A DNA stretch of 64,000 nt from NCBI RefSeq assembly GCF_037893015.1, contig NC_133665.1:102081937-102145936 (forward strand), written 5' to 3'. Source of the DNA: Macrotis lagotis. Its lineage: Eukaryota; Chordata; Mammalia; Peramelemorphia; Peramelidae. The position numbers and the translations under genes were made by a program. The notes beneath the pieces are model-generated. The model was given only the letters and a program-made list of their open reading frames with translations. It did no database searches and was not told the origin of the DNA. Each line of letters begins with the position of its first letter. Position 1 is the first letter of the stretch. Shown here one piece after another: positions 54,364 through 64,000 of this stretch.

Positions 54364-57300
54364 GTGAGGCCACGGCGCGGGGCGGGCGCGGGCGCGGGGC
54401 CGGGCACATCCCCTCCCTCCTTCCCCCCCGCGATCCCGGAGCCGCGCTCCCGGAGCCGCGCTCCGGCGACGGGAGCCGGGAGGGGACAGCGCGGTGCGGG
54501 GAGGGACGGGGGCCGGGACGGGACACGCGGCCCCCCCCCCTCGGAGGGAGGGAGGCGGGAAAATGAAGCCGCCCAAGCCCAGGCCCGGCCCGGGGATGTC
54601 ATCGAGCCCCAGTTACCGGCCCGATAACCCGGCCCGCTGCCCTCGAGGGAGGCCGTGTTACATGATCTGCGAGCATCCAGTAAGCGCCTGCTGTGTACCC
54701 CCAGCGCCCCCGGACCGGAGGAAGAACGAGCGGAAACGATCTGACTCCGTTCGATTTTGTTGTTCAAAGCAACAATAGTTCTACTTAATTTAACCTGAAG
54801 GAAGTTCCTCTAAATTTTGCTTTGCTTTAAAGATCTTAAGTGAGGTGGAACCCACCGGACCAGGCTCCCCTTCCACTTTTGCATAAGTCCTGTGTCAAAA
54901 CTAGCGAGGCCTCTTGACAGCTCGTTGTTCCAGGTTCTTCCCTTTGAGATCAAACATTCTTATAAACATTCTTATAAAACTTATTATATATTATAATACT
55001 AATTATTGTTATTATAATTATAAAATTATAATTTTATAATTATAATTATTACAATTGTGATTCTTATAATACTTATATACAAACATATATACTCGTGTAA
55101 TATATATACTTATATAATATATATATATATATACTTATATAATTCTTATAATACTAACCTTTCAGCATCTAAAAGTAATTGTCATGACCTCCCTGAACCT
55201 TTTTTCATGTAGATGAAACATTTTCAGCTCCTTCCACAAGTTTTCATATGCTCCAGTACAGACCCTCTCTGTTCTCTGGGTCTATAAGAGCCTCTGTGAG
55301 TTAGGAGAGATGCAGGAATAATTGATACACTATAAATGCTCAGGCAAAAAAGGCTGTTGTAAAAGGAAGAGTTTCCTTATACCTCATGGAAAGGGGGGGG
55401 GTAGAACTTCATAGAGGAATTGGAATCAGATGGATCTTGAAAGTGGGGGGGGGAAGAATTCAAAAGAGAGCTGGAGAGTCCATTTATTCCAAGAACCTTA
55501 GGATGATAGATATAAAATTAAGAGGAACTAAAACATGTGAGTAGAGTATTATGGAATAAGACAGATCGGAGTCAGATTGTGAAGGACTTTGAACGCTACC
55601 TCAATAGATGTTATTTACAAAATTCTTTTCATCTATACTGCTTCATTTGAGTGAATTTTTTTTCTGTAGTCTGAATGGTGGATTTTAGAGGGAAGATAAT
55701 GAGGCAACAACCAAATAAGAGACAATTAAATAGTTTAGGCAAGAAGAGATAAGAGCCTGAATAAATACCCATAAGAGCAGGGAAGAGAAGATATATAGGC
55801 AAGTTATATCTTGGAAGTAGAATTAGTAGGACGCAGCAGCTCATTATATGTGGAGGATCCCAAGGATTCAAGTTTGGAGGACTGGGGAGACTGTGATGCC
55901 AACAACAGACACAGAGAGGTCAACAAAAGAGAGCCAAACTTATTTTTTTGGGGTCATTTTAACTTTGAAATAATTGGAGCCGATTCAGGTGTACATGTCT
56001 GTTGGACAGTTGGAGATTCAGCCAGGCCTAAGGAAAGATTGGGGAAGAAATACAAAATTAGCCTTGTCCTTTTTTGTTGGTTAGGAGGACTTTCCTGTTA
56101 ATTTGGTCATGCTTCAGATGCCCAGCCTCACTCCTCTAACTTATTCATCCGCACTTAAAACAGGCAAATAGACAAAATTTGTTTGGGAATAGGAAAGAGA
56201 ATTGTTATTTTTTTCCCTTTTTTTTTGTTTTTGTTTTTTAATTTTTGCAAGGCAATGGGGTTAAGTGGCTTGCCCAAGGCCACACTGCTAGGTAATCATT
56301 AAGTGTCTGAGGTCGGATTTGAACTCAGGTACTCCTGACTCCAGAGCCAGTGCTCTATCCACTGCGCCACCTAGCCATCCCTGATCATATTTCTGATAGG
56401 TGGCCCAGACAGAGTACTGGAGTCAAATCAGGCCTCAGACAATAATTACCTAGCTGTGTGACATTGGGCAAGTCATTTAACCCCACTGCCTTGCTAAAAA
56501 AAAATTCTTGTGCCTTTCCTCTTATCCTGCATAGAGCTTGTTTGTTATGGTTATTTACATCTTGTCCCTCCGTTCCCCCCCCCCAGACTGGGAGCTTCTC
56601 TAGGGCAGGGACTATCTTTTGTCTTTCTTTGTTCAATGCTTGATGCTTTTACTTTCCAAAATGATAATGACCAGGTAGCCTTTCTTTAGGGATAGTTTAG
56701 GAGAATGTGTAGATTTTTTTCCCTTTGTCTCTGAGCTCCTTGGATACTTTTCCTGAACACATAATGTATTTTGGTTTAGAATGTGTTTGAGACCTGTCCC
56801 TTTGCAACCAAACAGTCCATAGGAAATTTGAGAAAAAAAAGAAAAGAAATGCCAAACCATGTGTTACCTACAGTATCATTGAGCACGACTTTGGAAGAAG
56901 GCATCTGTGTGCTTTGGGTAGGTTTGAAAATTTCACCCTCCATGAGTTACTATTAATTCAACAAAACATTTTTTTCTTTTTTTCTTTTAATTTTTTTCAA
57001 TTACATGTAAAAATATTTTTTAACATTCGTTTTTTATAAGATTTTGAGTTCCACATTTTTCTCCCTTCCTTCCCTCCCCCCTTCCCATGACAGTGAGTAA
57101 TCTGATATGGAATATTCAGGTACAATCATATTTCCATTTTAGTCACATTGTAAAATTGTAAGAAAAAGAAATCATACAACAAATTTTTTAAAAAGTGAAA
57201 ATAGTATTCTTTGATCTGCATTCAGGTTCCATATTTCTTTCTCTAGTTGTGGATGATATTTCCATCACAAGTCTTTTAGAATTGCCTTTGATAACTGTTT

Positions 57301-60300
57301 TGCTGAGAAGAGTTAAATCTATCATAGTTGATCATCATACAATATTTCGGTTAATATATGCTATATTCTTCTGGTTCTGCTGACTTCACTCAGCATCAGT
57401 TCATGTAAGTCTTTCCAGGTTTTTCTGAATTCTGTCTGCTCTTGGTTTCTTAAAAAAGACCAGTAGTATACCCTCACATCCATACCCCACAATTTGTTCA
57501 GCCATTTCCCAATTGAAGGCATCCCTCAATTTCCAGTTCTTTGCTGCTACAAAAAGAATTGCTATAAATATTTTTGTACATGTGGTTACTTTTCCCTTTT
57601 TATGATCTCTTTGGGATACAGACCTACTAGTAGTGGTATTGCTGGATCAAAGGGTATTTCAGTTTTATTGCCCTTTGGGTATAGTTTCAAAAATTGCTCT
57701 CCAAAGTTGTTGGATCATTTCACAACTCCACTAACAATGTACAGTTTTCCACATCCCCTCCAACATTTATCATTTTCCTTTTCTGTCATATTAGCCAGTC
57801 TAATAGGTGTGAGGTGTTATCTTGGAGTTGTTTTAATTTGCATTTGTCTAATAATGATTTATAGCATCTATGTAACTATAGATGGCTTTAATTTCTTCAA
57901 CTGGAAAACTACCTGTTCATATCCTTTGATCATTTATCAGTTTGGCATTGGCTTGTATCCTTTTAAATTTGACTCAGTTCTCTATATGTTTTAGAAATGA
58001 GTCTTTTAACTGATGCACTTCTTATTAATGTTATTTTATTTTATTTTATTTTTCCTTAATTTCATTTAAAGATAGTTTTACAACATTTATTTTTGTGAGC
58101 TTTTAAGTTTCACGTTTTTTTTTACCACCCTCCCTTCTCCCCATGGCAACAAAAATTTGATATAGGTTGTATGTGTACATTTAACATATTTCCATATTAG
58201 TCATTTAGCAAACATTAACTGCCTTCTGTGTCCAGATGGGATGATAGGGGCAAAGGAGAATTCATTTGACTGGGAGATCAGAAAAGACTTCATGAAAGAA
58301 GAGGCATAGAAGTTGGACCTTGAAGAAAAAGAAAACTTTGAATAATCAGGAGAATTAGTGCCAGACACAGAGGACAGTTTTTCTGGATGAAGTAAGAGAG
58401 ATTGGGATTAAATTAGTGGACAATAAGTGATTCAATTTGACTTAAATGTGAATATGTGAAGTACTACTAGAAAGGTAGGGTTGAAAAGGAGTAGATTTAG
58501 AACTGTTTCTGGGATCCTGGTTGAAAGTCTTGCAATGAATTACAAACTCAGCAAAGGTGTGGTGATGACTAGTCATGTGCCAATTTAGGTGTTTCCCCAT
58601 TGGCATTTATCCACAAGACGAAAGCCATAAGGATACCATGGTTGACCTACTGTGCCCCCAAGACAGGCAGAAAGAGGTCCTTGGTCCAGTTCCTTTTTTG
58701 TATTGGGCTACAGGGAATAATGGCTTGGTTGCAATGCTGAAGGGCCAAGAGAATGGAAATAGATGAACTAGCAGAGCTATGAGGACCTTGAAGCTGAGGT
58801 CAGGCCTACCTGAGATAATAAAGCTTTCCACATTTTCTTGCCCAGTTATGATTTGGGGACTGGCTTCCTAGGGGCCCCTCTGTCTTGGGTGGGCCTGGCA
58901 GCTTACCATAACTGCCAGAGGTTGACTTCTTTGTATCCTAAATTGATTTCTTGGTTATGAAATTCCTTTGAGAGCAACAGGGTTTGTGGTTTCCCCCCCC
59001 CCCTCAACTATCTAGTGAGCAGGGCCTTCCAGAGAAGGAAAGCAATCAGGAACCTTGCCTAGGGCAGGGCAGACGAAGGGAACTGTAGAGAATGGAAGAT
59101 CCTATTAAGAGTCTGAAAATGAAGTCAGATATTGCTGTAGGAGCAGCCCTTTGCTTTTTCTTTTTTTGCTCTATCTTTGGTGGGTAAATTGCAGGATAGG
59201 AAGAGTGTCTTGTGTACCGAAGGCCCTTCTGGTGTTCTTCCTCTAGTGCTTAATGGATTCTGACTTCCCTGCCTTCTCCCTGGAGAAGTCAGTGGGAGTT
59301 TGCTTTGGAGAGAGTGTCTTCCTTCTCATGTTCTCCCCCCCCCCCCCCCCCCCCCCCCCCCCGCCTTCAGCTGGCTTCATCTTTGGGTCACCCTAGGACA
59401 TCCCCTTTTATAACACAGCACGATAAGAGCTCACAGCTACAAAGGCCTTTCTGTCAAATAGGCAAAGGTTGGTTGGAGCCTATTTTTTTTGTTTGTTTTG
59501 TTGTTGTTGTTTTGTTGTTTTTAAGTTTTTGCAAGGCAAATGGGGTTAAGTGGCTTGCCCAAGGCCACACAGCTAGGTAATTATTAAGTGTCTGAGACCA
59601 GATTTGAACCCAGGTGCTCCTGACTCCAGGGCCGGTGCTTTATCCACTGTGCCACCTAGCCACCCCTTCCCGAGGCCTATTTTGTTAAGGCCTCACTTGC
59701 TTTATCCTTACTTGAGGGTGACCTGATTTCCCAAAGACCCAGACAGGTTGGCAGACTGTACAGAGTTCAGGTGAAAACCAGGTTTTAAATGTGTATCTTT
59801 TGTATAAGGACTATTACTAGCTAGGGCTCCCCACCAGAGAGCTGACCACCAGGAGATTAGTGTTTTTCAGTCACCTTCACGTAGGCAATTAAGGTGTAGG
59901 TGATTCTGACATATAACATTGACATCCTGCATCCTTGAAGACTAACACTCTGTGATAAAGGCACTTCTAGAATTCTAGCACAGATCTGAAGGCTCATCCC
60001 TGCCTGTCTCTCCATTGCAGGGACATTTTGACTAAAATGACCAAAAGAGAGAATATATATAATAATGTATATTTAGTAATGCTTGGAAAACTGGAAAGCA
60101 ACAGTTCGATGGCACAGACCCTGGGCTGGGAGCCAGGAGACTCAAATTATTTATTTGTTGTTTGTTCCAGCTCTGATAATAACTAGCTCTGGGACTTTGG
60201 TCAGATCCCTTAAAAGCCCTCTGAGCTGATGTTTCCATACCTGAAAAATAAGTAGGTTTAATTGTAGACAAATTCCCCATAGCTCTGAGAGTCTGGGGCT

Positions 60301-63300
60301 TTGATTAGTAGAAATATTCTGTAATGCCAAGACCAAGTGAATTTCCTTGACCACCTCTGTCCACCCTGCAGAATACTGGTCATTTTTTTAATCTCATAGG
60401 GAGTGGTTATGTACATTAAAACAAACTTTAGTTACTGTGCTTATCATCTTTTGGGGTAAAGTAGGTTATTGGTGCCTGAATGTTCTTTCATTACACCCCC
60501 TCCCCCCATATACAGATATAGAATCATCATATAATTTTAGAGCGATCTCTTTCTTCACTTATTTGGAAAAATCCTATATAGTCTTCAAAGCCTACCCCAA
60601 ATGTCATCTTTTTCCAGAAACCTAGCACCTGATAGCCCCATTTAGAGAACCATAACCTTTAAAGTCCAAGTGATATTCTAAATCATTTTTATTGCTCTTT
60701 TCTGTTTACCCCAATTTCCCTTTTGTCTCTCCCTTCTCCCTCCCAGAAAATCATTTCTTATACTTTCTTTTGAGGAAAGAAGAGGGAGGAAATCAGTAAA
60801 ACTGATCAATATATTGAAAAAAACCTGGTATTACATATTCAGGGTTTCACCCTCATGGATCTCCACTGCAGGGCAGTGGGGGGAGCTGTCTTCTCTTTCT
60901 TCTTTGGGGCCAAGCTTATTCTACATGGTCTCATTGGTATTCATTCCTCTTGAGTCATTTATATCATCACAGTCCTTGTGTACTGATTTTCTGACTCTTC
61001 ATTTCACTTGGCCTCAGTTTTTGTCAGTCTTTTCATGCTTCTCTACACTTTCTGGTCCTGGTCATTTCTTCCAATATGTTCATTAACTACAATTTATTTG
61101 GCCATTCCTTGGTGGGTCTCATAGCTCTGATTCTGCCCTGGGTCATGACATTTAGCATTTAGCATCTGGCTCCTCCTCCCTTGGATTGGGTTATTTGCTT
61201 AATTTGGCACATGATTAAAAGAGTACTGGACCAAGATGTGGAAAAACTGGGTTTGAATCCCAACTCTCTCATAGAGTATTTGTGAGACCTGACCAAACAA
61301 GTCCTTTCTCTGTGGATCTTGGTTTCTCTCTTTGTAAAATGAGGGGCTGGAGCTAGATGGTCCTGAAGACCTCTACCCTTCTCTCATCTTCTGATTTCCC
61401 CTAGTATAGATGATGAATTAACATTTTTGTTCCCTTCCATGGAGGTTTGCTCACAGTAAGTGCTCAGAAAATCCATGTTGAATGGATGAATTCAGTTCCA
61501 CAAACATCTATTAAACACCTGCCAAGTTCAAAGAGCCCAAGGGTGCAAAAATGAAAAGTGTCCTGGGTCTATTGGGGCTAGAGGGACATGGGAGATACTA
61601 TATTATTTAACATTAGCTGAATAAACAAACATAATGAAAGACAGAAAATGGTGGGGGCAGAGGAGAGACCAGACAAAGGGAACAGTTGGAGAAGAAAGAG
61701 TTCACTTCACATTTTGGGGTGGGAATTAGGGAAGAAAAGGAGTTAATCAGGGGGAGAGAAACAGGTTTTTAAATAGCTGATGATGCCTTATCCCCAAGAG
61801 ATTTAGGAACAAGACCAACAGGACTAGAAGCAGAGCTGCTTAGGCTAAGTCACTGGCAGGAGGTGCTCATTGGCTCTTCTGAACCATCCTATCTGGATTT
61901 AAGGTTCAGTTCAACCCAGCTAGGGCAGCTTTCCTTCTGTGTCCTGAGCTCTCTGACCAAGAGCAGGGTAATCTTACCTAGAAATAAACCTAGCATTGCT
62001 GGAAGAATCTGAAATAAGAAGTAAGTGCAGCAGGTGCTGGGAATGGGGGCTGGAGGAGGATGGGTGGGTGCATTCCTACCAGAAAAGGCAGGTGGGGAGC
62101 TGAGGCTATGAGCAATTGAGCTCACCTTGAAAGCTCAGAAATAGAGCTAAAAATGGAAGGTTTTTTTTTCTTTTGCCCTTGACAGCCTCAGGAGACAGGG
62201 ACTGGTGAACATTAGAAGATCCCAGCAATCTTTTTAATCCAGCTCAACAAACATTAAGCATCTCCTATGCTGGGAATACAAAGCTTCTCAGGGAGCTCTC
62301 AGGCTGGGTGAGGGTACAAGATGCTGCAAAAATGATAAGGTTATGCCAGATCAGCTCTAAGATCCTTCTTAGCAATGAAGCCTATCCGGATGCAGAAGAC
62401 AGATGCAAGAAAATTGACCTGAGAAGTTTGTGAGAGAGGTGACATTCAGCTGGGTTGGAGTTGGAGAGAGATGACTTCAAGAAATGTAGCGGGGGCAGAT
62501 AAGAGATTTGGTGTGTTCAAAGAGAGACTACAGAAAGGAGGAGGACAGTGTGCAAATAGGACTATCAAGAGAGACAGCCAGCAAGGTAGACTGGAGTCAG
62601 ATGGTAGAGGGTAGCAGATACAAGTTTTAATTTCTTAAAAAGTCATTTATCAGGGAGGAATTTGTAAGGACAATGAATATGAGGAAGGAAGGAAGGGAAT
62701 ATAATGTTAAAAAAGAAAGAGACTAAGGCTGGGAAGTGTGTGTGAGAGAGAGAGAATGAGTGTGAGTGAGTGTGTGTTAAGGAGAAGCAATTTCTCTTAG
62801 CCCTTTTCTTCTTACCCTTACTTACACTTAATTCATTCTCCCTTGTATCATAATTTTTGTGCATATTCCCCCCCCCACTAGAATTTAAGTTCTTCAGTCA
62901 TCATTTATTTGTCTCGGGGAAGGAGCTTAGGCCCTTCTTCAGAGTAGGCACTTAAATATTCATTTAATTGAATATGTTGGATTTAATTGGTGCAGTTGGG
63001 ATCAGTGTCATTTTCCTGCCAACTAAGTCCTGGAGGAAATCTTCTGGCCTTGGGGATTGGGAAAAGTGAGATGAGGGGAAGCTATCTAATAGAAGTCTTA
63101 AGCAAAGGGTCACACTTCCAAGTTAAAACTTTGCTCTCCTCTCATCCCTCATTCTCCTGTCTCTTCTCCCCCTCACCTTCTTGTCTTCTTTCCCCCTCAT
63201 TTTTTCTTTCTTCTCTCTTCCCCTTTTTTCCTCTCCTCTCCTCTTTCCCTTGTAACTCATTTACTACTTTTTCCCCTTCTCTCTTTATCATCCTCTCTTC

Positions 63301-63560
63301 TCTTACTCCTCTGCCTTTTCTCTCTCTTCTTATCCTCTCTTCTTTCTCTGTTCCTTTTTCTTCTCTCCCTTCTTTTCTCTTCCCTCCTTATCCTTTCTCT
63401 CTTCCTCATGTCTCCCTTCTTTGCGCCCCCCCCCCCCCCCCCCCAGGGATGACGGGACCAAGGCCAGTTGTTCTCAGTGGACCATCAGGTGCTGGGAAAA
63501 GCACCTTGTTGAAAAAACTTTTTCAAGAATATGGCAACATTTTTGGCTTCAGCGTCTCCC
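54279..63560 (+). CDS. GUK1: GUK1, guanylate kinase, first two coding exons (partial)
   Basis: GUK1 moves phosphate from ATP to GMP or dGMP, giving GDP or dGDP. It supplies GTP pathways and activates some nucleoside drugs. Exon 1 (54279-54363) and exon 2 (63447-63560) are present; the rest lies to the right of the window. Exon 2 opens with the normal start [20 protein letters not shown] and holds the complete P-loop (GPSGAGKS). It continues through [12 protein letters not shown], where human has SVSHTTRNPRPGEENG in the next exon. Exon 1 contains an ATG whose 28 codons plus one base splice in phase to exon 2 (G + GG = Gly, then Met), giving a leader beginning [14 protein letters not shown]. 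It is rich in Ala, has Arg and Lys, and lacks Asp and Glu, as mitochondrial presequences do. A comparable leader form is known for human GUK1. The intron is 9.1 kb. Confidence 0.93.
55011..55046. repeat. 36-bp perfect A/T palindrome
   Basis: attataattataaaatta and its exact complement meet at 55028/55029. The surrounding 54998-55145 is nearly pure A/T, including (AT)n at about 55118-55133. Confidence 0.95.
55400..55800 (-). mobile_element. L2 fragment, antisense
   Basis: 'gaattggaatcagatggatc', 'cagattgtgaaggactttga' and 'aggcaacaaccaaataagag' fit the antisense L2 order, in GUK1 intron 1. Confidence 0.55.
56213..56381 (-). mobile_element. WSINE1-type SINE
   Basis: Antisense copy from a T-rich tail to 'gccacctagccatccc'. 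Confidence 0.9.
56393..56503 (+). mobile_element. SINE fragment, sense, adjacent inverted copy
   Basis: 'taggtggcccagacagagta', 'cctagctgtgtgacattggg', then an A tail. It lacks part of the middle. With the copy to its left it forms an inverted SINE pair with an 11-bp gap. Confidence 0.8.
56965..58020 (-). mobile_element. L1 LINE 3' end and ORF2 C-terminal region, antisense
   Basis: From a T-rich tail (56965-57000) through an L1 3'UTR ('ttttgagttccacatttttc', 'gtacaatcatatttccattt') into the antisense ORF2 end. That region has 'ccatttcccaattgaaggca', 'tttgggatacagacctacta' and 'attgctggatcaaagggtat', the marsupial match of a well-known eutherian L1 block. No intact frame was recognised, and the element is 5'-truncated at about 58020. 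Confidence 0.85.
58021..58205 (-). mobile_element. L1 3'UTR fragment, antisense, second copy
   Basis: A (TTTTA)n tail (58028-58055) is followed by 'tttttaccaccctcccttct', 'atataggttgtatgtgtaca' and 'atatttccatattagtcatt'. This is a separate, truncated 3' end beside the longer L1. Confidence 0.8.
58206..58480 (-). mobile_element. L2 fragment, antisense
   Basis: 'agaaaagacttcatgaaaga' and 'aagttggaccttgaagaaaa' are antisense L2 3' blocks. Confidence 0.65.
58481..59334. other. GUK1 intron 1, unassigned
   Basis: No exon, RNA gene or clear repeat is recognised. Confidence 0.5.
59335..59362 (+). repeat. C homopolymer, 28 bp
   Basis: Twenty-eight consecutive C in GUK1 intron 1, followed by 'gccttcagctgg'. 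Length is likely unstable. Confidence 0.95.
59487..59668 (-). mobile_element. WSINE1-type SINE
   Basis: Antisense copy from a TTG-rich tail to 'gccacctagccacccc'. Imperfect gag(g)cctatttt flanks. Confidence 0.9.
60105..60290 (+). mobile_element. MIR/CORE-SINE
   Basis: Sense order 'gatggcacagaccctgggct', 'gggagccaggagactcaaat', 'actagctctgggactttggt', 'ctgagctgatgtttccatac'. Confidence 0.7.
61215..61385 (+). mobile_element. MIR/CORE-SINE
   Basis: Sense order 'aaaagagtactggaccaaga', 'gggtttgaatcccaactctc', 'cttggtttctctctttgtaa', 'atgaggggctggagctagat'. Confidence 0.8.
61490..61930 (-). mobile_element. L2 LINE, antisense
   Basis: 'tctattaaacacctgccaag' is the L2 3' end. Later purine-rich blocks fit the antisense order. 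Confidence 0.55.
62235..62640 (-). mobile_element. L2 LINE, antisense
   Basis: 'aacattaagcatctcctatg', 'tctcagggagctctcaggct' and 'gtagactggagtcagatggt' follow the antisense L2 order. Confidence 0.65.
62740..62776 (+). repeat. GT/GA simple repeat
   Basis: Mixed gtgtgtga/gagaga/gtgagtgtgtgt units, in GUK1 intron 1. Confidence 0.9.
63125..63444 (+). repeat. Long pyrimidine tract ending in C19
   Basis: About 300 nt of mixed C/T with few purines, then nineteen C (63426-63444) directly before the AG of the GUK1 exon 2 acceptor. Confidence 0.95.
63447..63560 (+). CDS. GUK1: GUK1 exon 2 (cytosolic start and P-loop)
   Basis: 114 nt. Two bases complete the Gly codon from exon 1; the ATG at 63449 begins [20 protein letters not shown], ending FGFSVS and one base. 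The ATG context 'gggATGa' has a purine (G) at -3. The donor GTGAGT starts at 63561. Confidence 0.96.
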
Positions 63561-64000
63561 GTGAGTATTTATGGTTGATTTGGGATGGGAGATGAATTAG
63601 GGAGTAGAGCCAAGGGCTGTCCAGCAGAAAGGGCACCGCTCATCTTCCTCCACTGACTTTGTCACAGAGGTAAGACCAGTTGCCCCCTGGGTAAGGTGGG
63701 TCTCTGGGGCAAATGAGAGGCAATATATCCTGATGCCTCTCAAATCCCATTCCTGCCCCCAGGCCACTGTATAAAGAAATTTTGAGAACAAAGCCAGAGG
63801 GATAAGCTTTGCCTATGCAGAGAGAGAGCAAGTTTACTGTGGTAACCTCTTCCTCCCCCAAGGAGGCCTCCTCCTCCACAGCCCTGCTGACTGGTAGAGC
63901 TGTCCCTGGGGTCTGGAAACCTCCATCAGAAGGACACCATCCATCTGCACCCCCTGTCTCCCAGCTGGTATGGCTCGTTTGGGTCTGACTTGAATATCAT
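63561..64000 (+). other. GUK1: GUK1 intron 2, 5' part (partial)
   Basis: Intron sequence to the window edge. The next exon (expected to begin with the His of SVSHTT) is not reached. No repeat is recognised. Confidence 0.75.

Larger units (their letters stand above)
53820..54640. promoter_or_regulatory. CpG island: head-to-head MRPL55 / GUK1 promoter
   Basis: About 0.8 kb of dense CpG. MRPL55 leaves on the minus strand; a donor GGAG/GTAGGT with exon edge at 54021 suits its untranslated first exon. GUK1 leaves on the plus strand, with its first coding exon at 54279. The two products are both mitochondrial (MRPL55) or partly so (GUK1 leader form), so shared control is plausible. The island contains a perfect CRE and a 16-bp tandem array. 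No TATA box is seen near either expected start. Confidence 0.85.

Noticed and set aside
53910-54767. 285-codon and overlapping frames across the MRPL55/GUK1 promoter
   Set aside because: GC-rich DNA rarely holds stop codons. The frames translate the 16-bp array (repeats of PRPLQPAAATARG type) and cross the GUK1 exon antisense.
59335-59372. Possible extra GUK1 acceptor (C28 then gccttcag)
   Set aside because: It looks like a splice site, but no following donor or in-frame conserved coding sequence was found.
62987-63595. 202-codon open frame ending in GUK1 exon 2
   Set aside because: Only the last part is the real exon; the Ser/Pro/Leu/Phe-rich front is translated polypyrimidine intron and the frame runs past the donor.

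Overview
The window is a stretch of marsupial nuclear DNA. This is inferred from its dense load of tRNA-derived WSINE1/MAR1-type SINEs (their antisense copies read 'ttgcaaggcaaatggggtt...cacctagctgcccc'), old MIR/CORE-SINE, L2 and L3/CR1 copies, and an ORF1-only half-LINE (HAL1). An Australian marsupial is the best guess, but the species cannot be fixed from sequence alone. All genes recognised are vertebrate genes with GT-AG introns. Their order and strands match the conserved mammalian block ARF1(+) - C1orf35/MMTAG2(-) - MRPL55(-) - GUK1(+), as on human 1q42.

Layout. 1-3652: the last two coding exons and 3'UTR of ARF1 (small GTPase of Golgi vesicle coating). 3653-14221: intergenic DNA made mainly of L3, L1, L2 and SINE copies. 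14222-31387 (minus): eight coding exons of C1orf35, which join without a frame break into a 275-codon lysine/serine/arginine-rich nuclear-type protein. A CpG island with a probable untranslated first exon follows at about 33.9-35.0 kb. Intron 1 of the coding part holds a 3.8-kb HAL1. 35.0-43.0 kb: intergenic, mostly L2 and SINE copies. 43088-52220 (minus): three coding exons of MRPL55 (mitochondrial ribosomal protein mL55, 126 codons). 53.8-54.6 kb: a CpG island that serves as the head-to-head promoter of MRPL55 and GUK1. 54279-64000 (+): the first two coding exons of GUK1 (guanylate kinase), which runs off the window.

Most notable points. (1) GUK1 exon 1 carries an in-frame upstream ATG whose 28-codon leader looks like a mitochondrial targeting peptide and splices in phase to the ordinary start. 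(2) The MRPL55/GUK1 shared promoter holds a perfect TGACGTCA element and a seven-copy 16-bp GC-rich tandem array. (3) The HAL1 contains three SINE-like modules in one orientation, probably carries a 3' transduced tail, and shares its target-site sequence with an adjoining SINE. (4) The C1orf35 CpG island contains a minisatellite of CCAAT-like plus GC-box units. (5) The GUK1 exon 2 acceptor is a run of 19 C directly before AG, after about 300 nt of pyrimidine-rich DNA. No new prokaryote-style system, CRISPR array or viral gene set was seen. Many repeat boundaries are approximate because they were judged by eye.
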